Position numbers and translations under genes: made by a program | Shown here: in pieces, positions 16,795-23,595 of the stretch | Layout of the letters: every line of letters begins with the position of its first letter | Position numbering within the stretch: the first letter of the stretch is position 1 | From: a virus | Virus record (IMG/VR): IMGVR_UViG_3300007960_000176 | Location: 1 to 24,713 of that record | Length of the DNA: 24,713 bases | Strand: one strand, 5' to 3' | The notes under the pieces: generated by a model | Database searches by the model: none | Seen by the model: the letters and a program-made list of their open reading frames with translations, nothing else | What the model was told of the DNA's origin: nothing

Positions 16795-18576
16795 TTAATG
16801 TTTGATTACGCCATTAAATACCGCACCAGATGAGAACTGTCCCATCCAAGCACGCGGATCACTATTGGCAGAAGGAGTGCGAACCATACGACCAGCATCA
16901 TCCCGCGACTCTACCAAATGTACTCTCCCTTCTGCCATAGGCGGCGCCTTGGCATAGGCCATTGCATCTGCATAAACAGCATCTTCAATCGGGTTGAAAA
17001 GCTCAGCATCATTAATTTTGCTTATATCAACATTCTTGAAACGATCAGAGAACTTAGAGAAACGAGAAGCAAGACGCTTGCGGTATGAAATCAGCGCCTC
17101 TCCCATCATAGGAGAAATGCCAGCAGTTTCACCAAGTGCCATCGCAACAGAATCTGCACGGGCCTGTGCCTGGGCAAGAGCTTCAGTATCAGCAATCGAA
17201 CGCTCTGAAGTTTTCTCATCAAGGGAAGCAATGCGTGCTTTCAAAGATGAAATTTCATCAAGCAGAGAGTCTACACGAGAATCTGCCTTTTCAGCTTCAT
17301 CAGCGGAATCCGCTTTTGCATCTGCCTTTTCATCTGCATCAGCCTTCTCATCACAAGAGTCTGCATCATCCTTTACATCTTCATCTTCGGCTTTGGAATC
17401 GCCTTTGACTACATGCTTGGTTTCCTCAATCTCTTTTTCAACTTCTTTCTTTTCTGCCTTATCAAGGGCATCCAATCGATTGTTGATTTCATCATGCTTT
17501 GCATCCATACGGACTTCAAAGCCACTCAACATCTCCTGGATTTTATCCAAAATCTGCTCATCCATGTTTTTATCCTCAAGTGAATCTAAACGAATGCCGT
17601 CAGGCTCCCCTTTGTCCCATACACCATTTAAGCAAACAGCAACATGGTCTAAGTACACGGGCTTGCCTTCTACCAATAAATCCCCATGCTTTATTGCAGA
17701 GGAGCCTATCCGAACAGCTGGCGAAGTTGATAATTGCTTTTCAGCCATTAATTCCGCTGCTCTTTCGTGATATATGCGGGCTACAGTCCATACCTCATCA
17801 CCTTCAATATAAGGTAGGCAGGATGTGCCAATAATCTGTTTCTGGAATGACTCTGTATCTAAAAGTTTATCTTCAGGGTGTTCCCAAATAACAGGGAGCC
17901 CATTACAGCGTTCAAGAAAATCATTCGTCAAATAATCAGCCGGGCTTTTAAAAGCAATTTCACCATTGCCTCTAACAGCTATCCCAGATCCAGTAATCCT
18001 TAAGGCGTATAGCCAAATACCATCATACTTCTGAGGGGATGGAATAGCACCATCGCGGATGTCTTTCATTACATCCAGCTCAGACCTTTCTTCTGCGTCT
18101 GGATATACTTGTTTGATTGCCTCGTGGCAACCTGGGATCATAGGGTGTGGAAGGCTTTTGCAATCAAACCATTGGGCTGCTACATGCTCATCACTTATTA
18201 CAGGATCAAAATAATCATTTGCAATATATGCATGAAAATTTACCCCGCTCTGTCCGAATGAGCCAAGAAGCCTTGGATGAATAGCATTATAACCAGTTTC
18301 TTCTAATGTCTCTCTAATTGCTGCATCATAAGCAGACTCTCCTTCGTTCAAAGAGCCTCCAGCAAATCCCCAATTACTAGCAAATGATGAAGCATCTCTT
18401 CTTCTTTTAAGAAGAAGTACTTTGCCATTCTTGTGGACTAGAATGCCTGCAGCATCTGATTTATGCTCTTCAAACTTCTTGCCAACTTCCTGAGGAATGC
18501 CTACTTTTTCAGCAAACTCAGGATTATTAGCAACACCTTTCATAAGGCGCTCTTGTTCTTTAGACTGGTAAGGCAT
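16795..18576 (-). CDS. NUDIX hydrolase fused to prohead protease (DUF2213-like) and scaffold
   Basis: A 593-residue fusion. Residues 1-40 (SKEQERLMKGVANNPEFAEK) are a short helical phage motif. Residues ~41-160 are a NUDIX domain with an intact box: G74-x5-E80-x7-R88-E89-x2-E92-E93-x-G95-Y96. Residues ~165-335 read as a DUF2213 head-maturation protease. H233 (EHP), S283/S285 (LSTSP) and H311 (LDHVAV) are candidate catalytic residues. Residues ~335-460 are a coiled coil rich in Asp, Glu, Ala and Lys, typical of a scaffold. Residues ~460-593 are a C-terminal helical domain probably bound to capsid. The start overlaps the endolysin end by 17 bases. The protease would cut scaffold and capsid, and the NUDIX part would hydrolyse some nucleoside diphosphate derivative, substrate unknown. 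Confidence 0.88.
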   Translation of the reverse strand: MPYQSKEQERLMKGVANNPEFAEKVGIPQEVGKKFEEHKSDAAGILVHKNGKVLLLKRRRDASSFASNWGFAGGSLNEGESAYDAAIRETLEETGYNAIHPRLLGSFGQSGVNFHAYIANDYFDPVISDEHVAAQWFDCKSLPHPMIPGCHEAIKQVYPDAEERSELDVMKDIRDGAIPSPQKYDGIWLYALRITGSGIAVRGNGEIAFKSPADYLTNDFLERCNGLPVIWEHPEDKLLDTESFQKQIIGTSCLPYIEGDEVWTVARIYHERAAELMAEKQLSTSPAVRIGSSAIKHGDLLVEGKPVYLDHVAVCLNGVWDKGEPDGIRLDSLEDKNMDEQILDKIQEMLSGFEVRMDAKHDEINNRLDALDKAEKKEVEKEIEETKHVVKGDSKAEDEDVKDDADSCDEKADADEKADAKADSADEAEKADSRVDSLLDEISSLKARIASLDEKTSERSIADTEALAQAQARADSVAMALGETAGISPMMGEALISYRKRLASRFSKFSDRFKNVDISKINDAELFNPIEDAVYADAMAYAKAPPMAEGRVHLVESRDDAGRMVRTPSANSDPRAWMGQFSSGAVFNGVIKH

Positions 18577-18997
18577 ATAATTCAGACTCTGCTTTTCTAC
18601 GCCTTATTAAACCTGCAAGAACTTTACCTCCTGCTTTATTCCATAGCATCATTTTAGAAGCTGCCAATTTATAATTGCCAGCTTTGTGCTCTCTAAGAGC
18701 AGATGATTTTGAAAAGGCTGATGGGCCAATGTTGTAGCACAGGCTAACAAATGCTGAAAATTGATTCTCATTCGTCGGTGCAGATCCAACAAGTTGGAAT
18801 ACTCGTTTTTCAAAAAAGCTCAGATCATTAGCAAGAAGCTCATCTGCTCTATCTTGGGTGATAGTCAAACCTCTATAAACATCCGCTCCTGTATGTCCAT
18901 ACCCAATAGTCCACACGCTAGCAGGGCATAGGTAAGCAGTAAGCTTGCACCCTTCAAACTCTTTTACAATATCTAGACCAGCTTGATTTATTTTCAT
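18560..18997 (-). CDS. GH24 endolysin (T4-type lysozyme)
   Basis: A 145-residue muramidase starting in an ATGA overlap with the portal stop and ending 17 bases inside the next gene. The catalytic triad spacing fits GH24: E15-x8-C24-x5-T30, followed by GYGHT. C24 replaces the usual Asp, a substitution found in some active members. Further on are FVSLCYNIGPSAF and WNKAGGKVLAGLIRRRKAE, both standard for phage lysozymes. There is no signal peptide or SAR-type membrane segment, so release would need a holin, but no holin is visible here. The position between portal and protease genes is unusual. It is not fused to either. Confidence 0.92.
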   Translation of the reverse strand: MKINQAGLDIVKEFEGCKLTAYLCPASVWTIGYGHTGADVYRGLTITQDRADELLANDLSFFEKRVFQLVGSAPTNENQFSAFVSLCYNIGPSAFSKSSALREHKAGNYKLAASKMMLWNKAGGKVLAGLIRRRKAESELYALPV

Positions 18998-20568
18998 AGT
19001 CTATTTGTAATAGCAGTTATTCCATCGCCATTAGTATCAGTCCCTCTTTTACCCGCCTTGTGCGGGGAAAGCTCTGATCTTCCAGGTGCATGAGGCTTCC
19101 CACGCATTCTGCTCATCCCAATACCAGCAGGCTTGTTCCCGCTCATCACTCCAGGTATGGCCTCTCCACCCATAGAAGCATTCTGCTTAGCAATAATATC
19201 ACTTTCCTTGGCGATTTCTTCTGCATCTAGCTCAAGACGATTGGGGAATAGGTTCTGTGCTTCATTAAGATTGGCTGTGGTCCAATCGACAAGTCTCGCC
19301 AGATTATCTCCTGAAAGAGAAGGTGCTAGTGTATTATACACTTCTAGCACAGATGTGTATTGCTCTTTCTGCATCAGAACAAGCTCTTTCTTTGTAGGCT
19401 CAAGAGCAGCAGGCCATTTTGTTCTAAAAGAGCGTCTTGCCTTTGAGAAGAATTCCTCAAAAGACATTTTCCTATAATCTGGATCTTGTGATTTTAATGT
19501 TTCAAAATATTCTGGAGACCAAGCAACATGCTGAACTATATTATCAAAGAAGTCATAAAGCGGTTGCATGTCAAGCCGAACATCATCGATATATCCCGCG
19601 ATGAGCTTGGCATCTTCAGATCCTTCACCAAACCCTTGTGCAAGAGATTCATTGGTAAGGAAGCTAGATGGCATATCTAGTGAGAGTGCAATATTCTCAA
19701 GAATATTCTTTCTTGGGACTGCATAATCTAGGCTATGCAGATCAAGAGATTGGACATCTTCGTCAGGTTGCACTGCAATTGTATTTCCAGTTTTTGCAGT
19801 TTTCAGAAGGTTCAATCTAAACTGGTTTGCCGCATGCATTATGCGATCAGAAATAGATCCAGGCTGTCTTATCTTAGCAACTAATACACCTGATTTAAGG
19901 ACAACCATATTGTCCGTAATCATAGATGAAAGGAAAGACTGTAGCGGATATAGTGCCCTATTAAAGACAGAGCGTCCTACATATCCAAATGCAGAATTTG
20001 TGAAGCTGAGATATACGGGTTGTTCATAGAGCTGAATATGCGCTCTTGATTTGGCATACTGTTTACCCGCGACAGCAATAGATGAATATTTCAGGAACTG
20101 TGGATCATTAGGATCAAGAATCCCAACCATAGATCCAGCAGTATTGAGAGGATCAAATACAGAAAATTTTAAGTTTGTCCCGCTGTTTCTCAGCTCATCA
20201 GGGCTTAAAGGCTTATCAGTGTTGCCATCTTCTGGAATAACAGCTACTGATCCAACCCCATAAATCCTTGAAAGTCTGTATGTATTGGCAATATAATCAT
20301 CAATTGCCATTGAGTCCCAGATCTCATTATATCTTTTTACCAGTCTCTCTGAGATGTCTTCAGTAATGATAATATCCCTCCGCTTGCCCATAGCCTTGCT
20401 AATGGGCGCATCTACAATTTTCTTGCCAAGAGGGTGATAGACATAGAGAAGCTTACAGACTTGATAGGATGGCTCTTCTCCTGGGACAAGCTGCTGGGCA
20501 TTAAGAATCTGATAAAGTGGTGAGCCGTCACCAAATGTATCTGAAATGAATGATGTACTCAGATCCAT
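18994..20568 (-). CDS. portal protein (DUF1073-like)
   Basis: A 524-residue protein 2 bases after the large terminase stop. Early segments (CKLLYVYHPLGKKIVDAPISKAMGKRR, SRIYGVGSVAVIPEDG) fit the DUF1073 portal class. Later ones are RRNILENIA-like (VPRKNILENIALSLDMPSSFLTNESLAQGFGEGSEDAKLIAGYIDD, cut here by rule) and the long helix toward the clip. The C-terminal 60 residues are basic and low in complexity, ending DTNGDGITAI, an EF-hand-like calcium loop pattern. The dodecameric portal would thread DNA with the terminase encoded upstream. I see no Acb1-type phosphodiesterase domain at the C-terminus. Confidence 0.88.
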   Translation of the reverse strand: MDLSTSFISDTFGDGSPLYQILNAQQLVPGEEPSYQVCKLLYVYHPLGKKIVDAPISKAMGKRRDIIITEDISERLVKRYNEIWDSMAIDDYIANTYRLSRIYGVGSVAVIPEDGNTDKPLSPDELRNSGTNLKFSVFDPLNTAGSMVGILDPNDPQFLKYSSIAVAGKQYAKSRAHIQLYEQPVYLSFTNSAFGYVGRSVFNRALYPLQSFLSSMITDNMVVLKSGVLVAKIRQPGSISDRIMHAANQFRLNLLKTAKTGNTIAVQPDEDVQSLDLHSLDYAVPRKNILENIALSLDMPSSFLTNESLAQGFGEGSEDAKLIAGYIDDVRLDMQPLYDFFDNIVQHVAWSPEYFETLKSQDPDYRKMSFEEFFSKARRSFRTKWPAALEPTKKELVLMQKEQYTSVLEVYNTLAPSLSGDNLARLVDWTTANLNEAQNLFPNRLELDAEEIAKESDIIAKQNASMGGEAIPGVMSGNKPAGIGMSRMRGKPHAPGRSELSPHKAGKRGTDTNGDGITAITNRL

Positions 20569-20570
20569 TT

Positions 20571-21872
20571 TTAAAAACCAGTTGTGTTGCCAACACCAAT
20601 AATAGTACCATAACAGAATGAATCTACTAGATCATCTGCTCTTCTGGCACCCTCTTTATCACCTATGCGAAAGCTTGCTAGTTGGGCCAGAAGGTGGTTC
20701 CTTGTTGAGCCCTTAACATTCATAGTTTTGCTATATGCACAGTCTGTCATTTTAACTAGATCACGTGCAATATAGGGTGAGGACGCAAGCGCACGTTCTG
20801 ATTTACCCATTTGGGTCAGCTTTGAATCGATAGGCCATGCTGGGGCTCCTTTTGCAGCGAGATTCTGGAGGAGAATCGTCCCGCTTGCCTTGTCCTCAAT
20901 AAATATGCCATTAGACCCAGCTGGTGAATTATGTCTAATAGCAAGTTCATCTAGCCTATTTACAATCCTTGGAACAAAATCTAATAACATTCCGCCATCT
21001 ATTTGTTCCAAATGCCAATCAAGAACAAAAATCCGCGCTTGTCGGTCCTCGTATAAGTACCCAGGTTGTTTGCCAAAATAGACTATAGCAGTTGAATCAT
21101 GTTCCTGGCCTGATTTCATTGCAGTGTCAACACATGCAAAGATATGGCCGTGAATCCTATAATCATCCGCTACAGGGCTGCCATCCACAAGAAGTTTCTC
21201 AATACCAAAGAAAACTTCTCCTGACCAACTAATAAACTCTGCCAGAAACTCTTGGCGCCAGACTAGAGGGTGGGTTGTCTGCTTTATGCGCTCAAGCTCA
21301 TCTACTGGCATGTAAGGGTTAGTAGAAGTCGGTGCCTGAAATTTCCTCCAATCAGGATCTTCCGAAATCTTGTAAAACCAGTTGTCTTCAGAAATGCCAT
21401 TTGGCGTGCTGAAAACAAATGCCCTACCCTTATAATCTAGGAGCGTTGGAAATATAGCCCGCTCCCAGATGGCTGTCATTGCCTCATTCTTACAGAATGC
21501 AGCCTCATCAATTAGAACACAATGATATTTGCGTCCTCTCCCACAAGCCTCATTTTCTGTTGACCAGAAATCAATCTTGCCACCTGTCGGAATCCTTATA
21601 ATTCCTTCAGTTTTACTTGCTTGCGGCCCTAGAGGGAGCAATCTGTCTAAAATTTCTCTGTAAACCTCAGAGAGAAATTTGTAAGCAGGTACGAAGATAC
21701 CAACATACTCTCCGCGTAGTGCATGCTCAACAGCAAGCCTTGCTAGAAAATATGTCTTACCCCACCTTCTTCCACAGCAAACATGGTTAAATCTAGTTGC
21801 ATTTTCATAGATAGCAAGCTGTCCACCATGAAATCCTGGCAATGTAACAACATTACCACTAAATTTAGCCAT
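20571..21872 (-). CDS. terL: large terminase subunit (ATPase/nuclease)
   Basis: A 433-residue packaging motor. The ATPase domain has a Walker A GRRWGKT at 34-40, Walker B VLIDEA at 119-124 with the catalytic Glu, and the coupling motif STPNG at 155-159. The nuclease domain carries D249 (VDTAMKSG), E326/D327 (FIEDKASG) and DD at 413-414 with D417, a full RNase H-like set. Length is normal for a minimal TerL. The gene starts 17 bases after the small terminase stop. That gap and stop hold two direct copies of TAACTAGCT (21874-21882, 21887-21895), with no strong ribosome site, so coupled translation is likely. Assignment is confident. Confidence 0.95.
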   Translation of the reverse strand: MAKFSGNVVTLPGFHGGQLAIYENATRFNHVCCGRRWGKTYFLARLAVEHALRGEYVGIFVPAYKFLSEVYREILDRLLPLGPQASKTEGIIRIPTGGKIDFWSTENEACGRGRKYHCVLIDEAAFCKNEAMTAIWERAIFPTLLDYKGRAFVFSTPNGISEDNWFYKISEDPDWRKFQAPTSTNPYMPVDELERIKQTTHPLVWRQEFLAEFISWSGEVFFGIEKLLVDGSPVADDYRIHGHIFACVDTAMKSGQEHDSTAIVYFGKQPGYLYEDRQARIFVLDWHLEQIDGGMLLDFVPRIVNRLDELAIRHNSPAGSNGIFIEDKASGTILLQNLAAKGAPAWPIDSKLTQMGKSERALASSPYIARDLVKMTDCAYSKTMNVKGSTRNHLLAQLASFRIGDKEGARRADDLVDSFCYGTIIGVGNTTGF

Positions 21873-21889
21873 CTAACTAGCTCATTTAA

Positions 21890-22279
21890 CTAGCTAATTT
21901 TCACATTCACATCAGGAATGATGTTTTTACCAGTATCATCCTTAATGACAATGGTAGCATTTCCATCACCAATCTGAGGAAAGTTGTTTGCAAACCTTAA
22001 CAGATAGGCAAGAGCAGCTGGAGTCCCATTCTTTCCTTTTGCTTGAATGAAAAGAGCCTCAGACATCTGCTTAATACCTTGGACTTTGCCATAGTTGAAG
22101 TGTTCCATGAACGCTTCTTGATCCGCGGCGGGTAGGTCTTCCCATTTAGTAGAGTACCCTTCAAGGATCTCTTCCTTGGAGATACCATGCTTTGCCATTT
22201 GGCCCACTTCAGAAAGAATCGCATCATTAAATATGCTGCAATTACTTCTGTTTACATGTTGTCCGTAATAAATGGCCAT
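21890..22279 (-). CDS. small terminase subunit
   Basis: A 129-residue protein directly upstream of the large terminase and the first gene of the minus-strand operon. N-terminal residues (AILSEVGQMAKHGISKEEILEGYS) fit a helix-turn-helix for binding packaging sites. The middle has a helix pair (MSEALFIQAKGKNGTPAALAYLLRFA), an oligomerisation segment common to small terminases. The C-terminal 25 residues (TIVIKDDTGKNIIPDVNVKI) form a tail that likely contacts TerL. The ribosome site is weak. It would recognise the genome for cutting by TerL. Confidence 0.82.
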   Translation of the reverse strand: MAIYYGQHVNRSNCSIFNDAILSEVGQMAKHGISKEEILEGYSTKWEDLPAADQEAFMEHFNYGKVQGIKQMSEALFIQAKGKNGTPAALAYLLRFANNFPQIGDGNATIVIKDDTGKNIIPDVNVKIS

Positions 22280-22567
22280 TTGCTGATACTACTTTTTGAC
22301 AGTCCTTTTGTTTTTGGGCGAAAATGTAATTATTTGAGACTAATTTTAGCTGGCACTTGACAAAAAGTAAATAGATGCAGGAGTTGAAATCGATATTTTT
22401 TTGAAAATTTTCAATTTTTTTTGAAAAAAAATTTTAGAATTGTGTCATTTTTTGATTTTTGAGGTAATTTCAGTCATAGGTACCGCCCCCTGGGGTAGCA
22501 TAATGTAAAACATTCAATTCTACCGACTACCCTAAGAAAATCTTATGGATAAATTTGGTATAAAGGG

Positions 22568-22596
22568 TAGACGACCCCAGCCAACTGGCGTATAAT
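22568..22596 (+). promoter_or_regulatory. sigma70-like promoter of the plus-strand cassette
   Basis: TAGACG (22568-22573) and a perfect TATAAT (22591-22596) are separated by 17 bases. The -35 has four of six consensus bases. Transcription would start near 22603 and give a leader of about 135 bases. It is the only good pair upstream of the cassette. Confidence 0.65.
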
Positions 22597-22625
22597 ATCT
22601 TCAACGGTTAGGGAAAACCAGCCAA

Positions 22626-22640
22626 CTACCCAAGAGGTAG
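22626..22640 (+). promoter_or_regulatory. boxB-like hairpin in the leader
   Basis: CTACC-CAAGA-GGTAG is a 5-base stem with a 5-base loop, about 24 bases into the predicted transcript and 17 bases before the boxA. Size and place match boxB hairpins of antitermination leaders. The loop is not a clear GNRA-type lambda boxB loop. Confidence 0.45.
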
Positions 22641-22657
22641 AAGGGGCCAGGAGGCCA

Positions 22658-22669
22658 GCTCTTTAACAA
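22658..22669 (+). promoter_or_regulatory. rrn-type boxA (Nus factor site)
   Basis: GCTCTTTAACAA is identical over 12 bases to the core of the boxA in enterobacterial rRNA leaders, as I know it. It lies between the boxB-like hairpin and the hairpin at 22698-22710. In rRNA operons the order is boxB, boxA, boxC, as here. NusB/NusE (S10) would bind it. The match is direct; the function is inferred. Confidence 0.6.
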
Positions 22670-22697
22670 AATGTATAGTATAGTACCATATGGGTCA

Positions 22698-22710
22698 CCC
22701 CGCTGTGGGG
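22698..22710 (+). promoter_or_regulatory. GC hairpin with boxC-like sequence in the leader
   Basis: CCCC-GCTGT-GGGG forms a 4-base stem with a 5-base loop. It includes CTGTGGG, which matches the rrn boxC element (TGTGTGGG) at six of eight positions. The palindrome GCGGCCGC follows at 22710-22717. No T-run follows, so it is not an intrinsic terminator. The 5' arm lies 14 bases upstream of the GAGG site of the first gene. Confidence 0.4.
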
Positions 22711-22737
22711 CGGCCGCAAACCAAGAGGAATATAGTC

Positions 22738-23367
22738 ATGTCATTTACAAAAGAGCAACGTAGCCAGTATCGCACCCTTATCAGCATGTTTCATCCTGAC
22801 AGAGTGCCTGATGACTTCAAGGATACTGCGAACAAAATCTGCCAGATACTGAACAAGGCCAACGATGCTGTAGACTGGTTCACCATCTCAGACATTCTTA
22901 GATTGGTGGGCAAGTACGGGATAACCAAAAACAGCTATGATAACATCAATCAGCTGTGGGAGGATTGGGACAATATCCCAAAAACCCAGCAATCCCGCGC
23001 CAAAGCCGAGCCAAAAGCAAAGCCAAAAGCAGAGCCTCTCAACCAAGAGATTCTGGCCAAGGCTAAGGAAAAGCAACAGGCTGAGGGTTGGGATCGAAAG
23101 AAAACCGCGTCCTGGCTTGGATTCGTCTACGACCTATTTGGTAAGGATGCCAAACTTTATCTAGATGAAATTTTCAAGAAGCAATCTAGCGGAAAGGCAA
23201 AAACTGGTTGGACAGCCCAACTATATGAAAGGCTGGCACAAGGCCCGATGAGCATGGAGGAGCTGGAGGAGTGGATCAAGTCCACAGAGTCCAAGAACGT
23301 AGCAGCCCACAAAAGTCACTACTGGGCAATCTGCGAGCTGGCCAATACCATCCACGCTAAAAAGTAG
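22738..23367 (+). CDS. J-domain-like (HPD motif) protein, first gene of the plus cassette
   Basis: A 209-residue protein started at the ATG at 22738, which has AGAGGA 8 bases upstream. An in-frame ATG at 22690 would put the leader hairpin in the coding sequence and has no ribosome site. Residues 8-40 (QYRTLISMFHPDRVPDDF, then ICQILNKANDAV) match J-domain helix II, the HPD motif and helix III. A full helix I seems absent. Residues ~88-105 are an AKAEPKAKPKAEP linker. The rest is helical with GWDRKKTASWLGFVYDLFG and SMEELEEWIKSTESKN, a possible small DNA- or protein-binding domain. It would bring host Hsp70 (DnaK) to a phage process. The family of the C-terminal part is unknown. Confidence 0.72.
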   Translation: MSFTKEQRSQYRTLISMFHPDRVPDDFKDTANKICQILNKANDAVDWFTISDILRLVGKYGITKNSYDNINQLWEDWDNIPKTQQSRAKAEPKAKPKAEPLNQEILAKAKEKQQAEGWDRKKTASWLGFVYDLFGKDAKLYLDEIFKKQSSGKAKTGWTAQLYERLAQGPMSMEELEEWIKSTESKNVAAHKSHYWAICELANTIHAKK

Positions 23368-23376
23368 TATAATATA

Positions 23377-23396
23377 GGGGAGGGGCAACCCTCCCC
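23377..23396 (+). other. perfect hairpin with GCAA tetraloop between cassette genes
   Basis: GGGGAGGG (23377-23384), GCAA (23385-23388) and CCCTCCCC (23389-23396) form an 8-base perfect stem with a GNRA tetraloop. It lies 9 bases after the stop of the J-domain gene and 17 before the next ATG. No T-run follows, so it may stabilise the upstream mRNA or set relative expression. TATAAT at 23368-23373 precedes it, but its -35 is poor (ATACCA). Confidence 0.65.
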
Positions 23397-23413
23397 AACC
23401 TTTGGAGATAACA

Positions 23414-23593
23414 ATGAACAAGCAAGAACTGAGAAAAAATGCTGCTAAACTGGCCATTGACATCAGAGCAATGGAAAAACAGTACCCAGATTGGACCATA
23501 AAGGATTGGAATGAACAGGTGAGATCCACAGTTCAGACCTTCATGAAGGGCCAAGAAAGCTGGCTCAGAGCTAATGGATATTGGGAGGAGTGA
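23414..23593 (+). CDS. small helical protein of unknown function
   Basis: A 59-residue protein (MNKQELRKNAAKLAIDI...) from the ATG at 23414, with GGAG 6 bases upstream. An in-frame TTG at 23402 lies before the site and is rejected. It is mainly helical and amphipathic, with Trp residues near the C-terminus (DWTIKDWNEQVRSTVQ, ESWLRANGYWEE). Its charge is roughly balanced. It is followed 2 bases later by the next gene, whose GGGAGGAG ribosome site lies in its last codons, so translation is coupled. No family is recognised. Confidence 0.7.
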   Translation: MNKQELRKNAAKLAIDIRAMEKQYPDWTIKDWNEQVRSTVQTFMKGQESWLRANGYWEE

Positions 23594-23595
23594 GA

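Larger units (their letters stand above)
22492..22640. repeat. cluster of six GGTAG/CTACC motifs (possible operators)
   Basis: Copies lie at 22494-22498, 22520-22524 (reverse), 22527-22531 (reverse), 22566-22570, 22626-22630 (reverse) and 22636-22640. The fourth overlaps the -35 hexamer, and the last two form a hairpin. About 0.3 copies would be expected by chance in 150 bases on both strands. They look like sites for a regulator. TAAGA-AAA-TCTTA (22533-22545) is another inverted repeat between them. Confidence 0.5.
22280..22737. other. divergent intergenic control region
   Basis: 458 bases without a gene separate the minus-strand terminase operon from the plus-strand cassette. The left part (22380-22440) is A/T-tract rich and holds the perfect palindrome TTGAAAATTTTCAA (22401-22414). 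The right part holds the GGTAG cluster, the promoter and the leader listed separately. A minus-strand promoter for the terminase operon is expected here, but I found no convincing pair of hexamers. Confidence 0.8.

Noticed and set aside
16994-17770. Plus-strand ORF of 258 codons, Ser-rich
   Set aside because: It is the antisense of the Ala/Asp/Glu-rich scaffold coiled coil, whose codons give Ser/Ala on the other strand.
18994-19170. Acb1-type anti-CBASS domain in the DUF1073 portal
   Set aside because: The C-terminus is a short basic low-complexity tail. No phosphodiesterase His-x-Thr motifs are visible.
22357-22385. Plus-strand TTGACA as a promoter
   Set aside because: No -10 hexamer lies at 16-18 bases. 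The same holds for TTGACA at 22297.
22690-22737. Earlier in-frame start of the J-domain gene
   Set aside because: It would translate the leader hairpin and has no Shine-Dalgarno. The ATG at 22738 has AGAGGA at the right distance.
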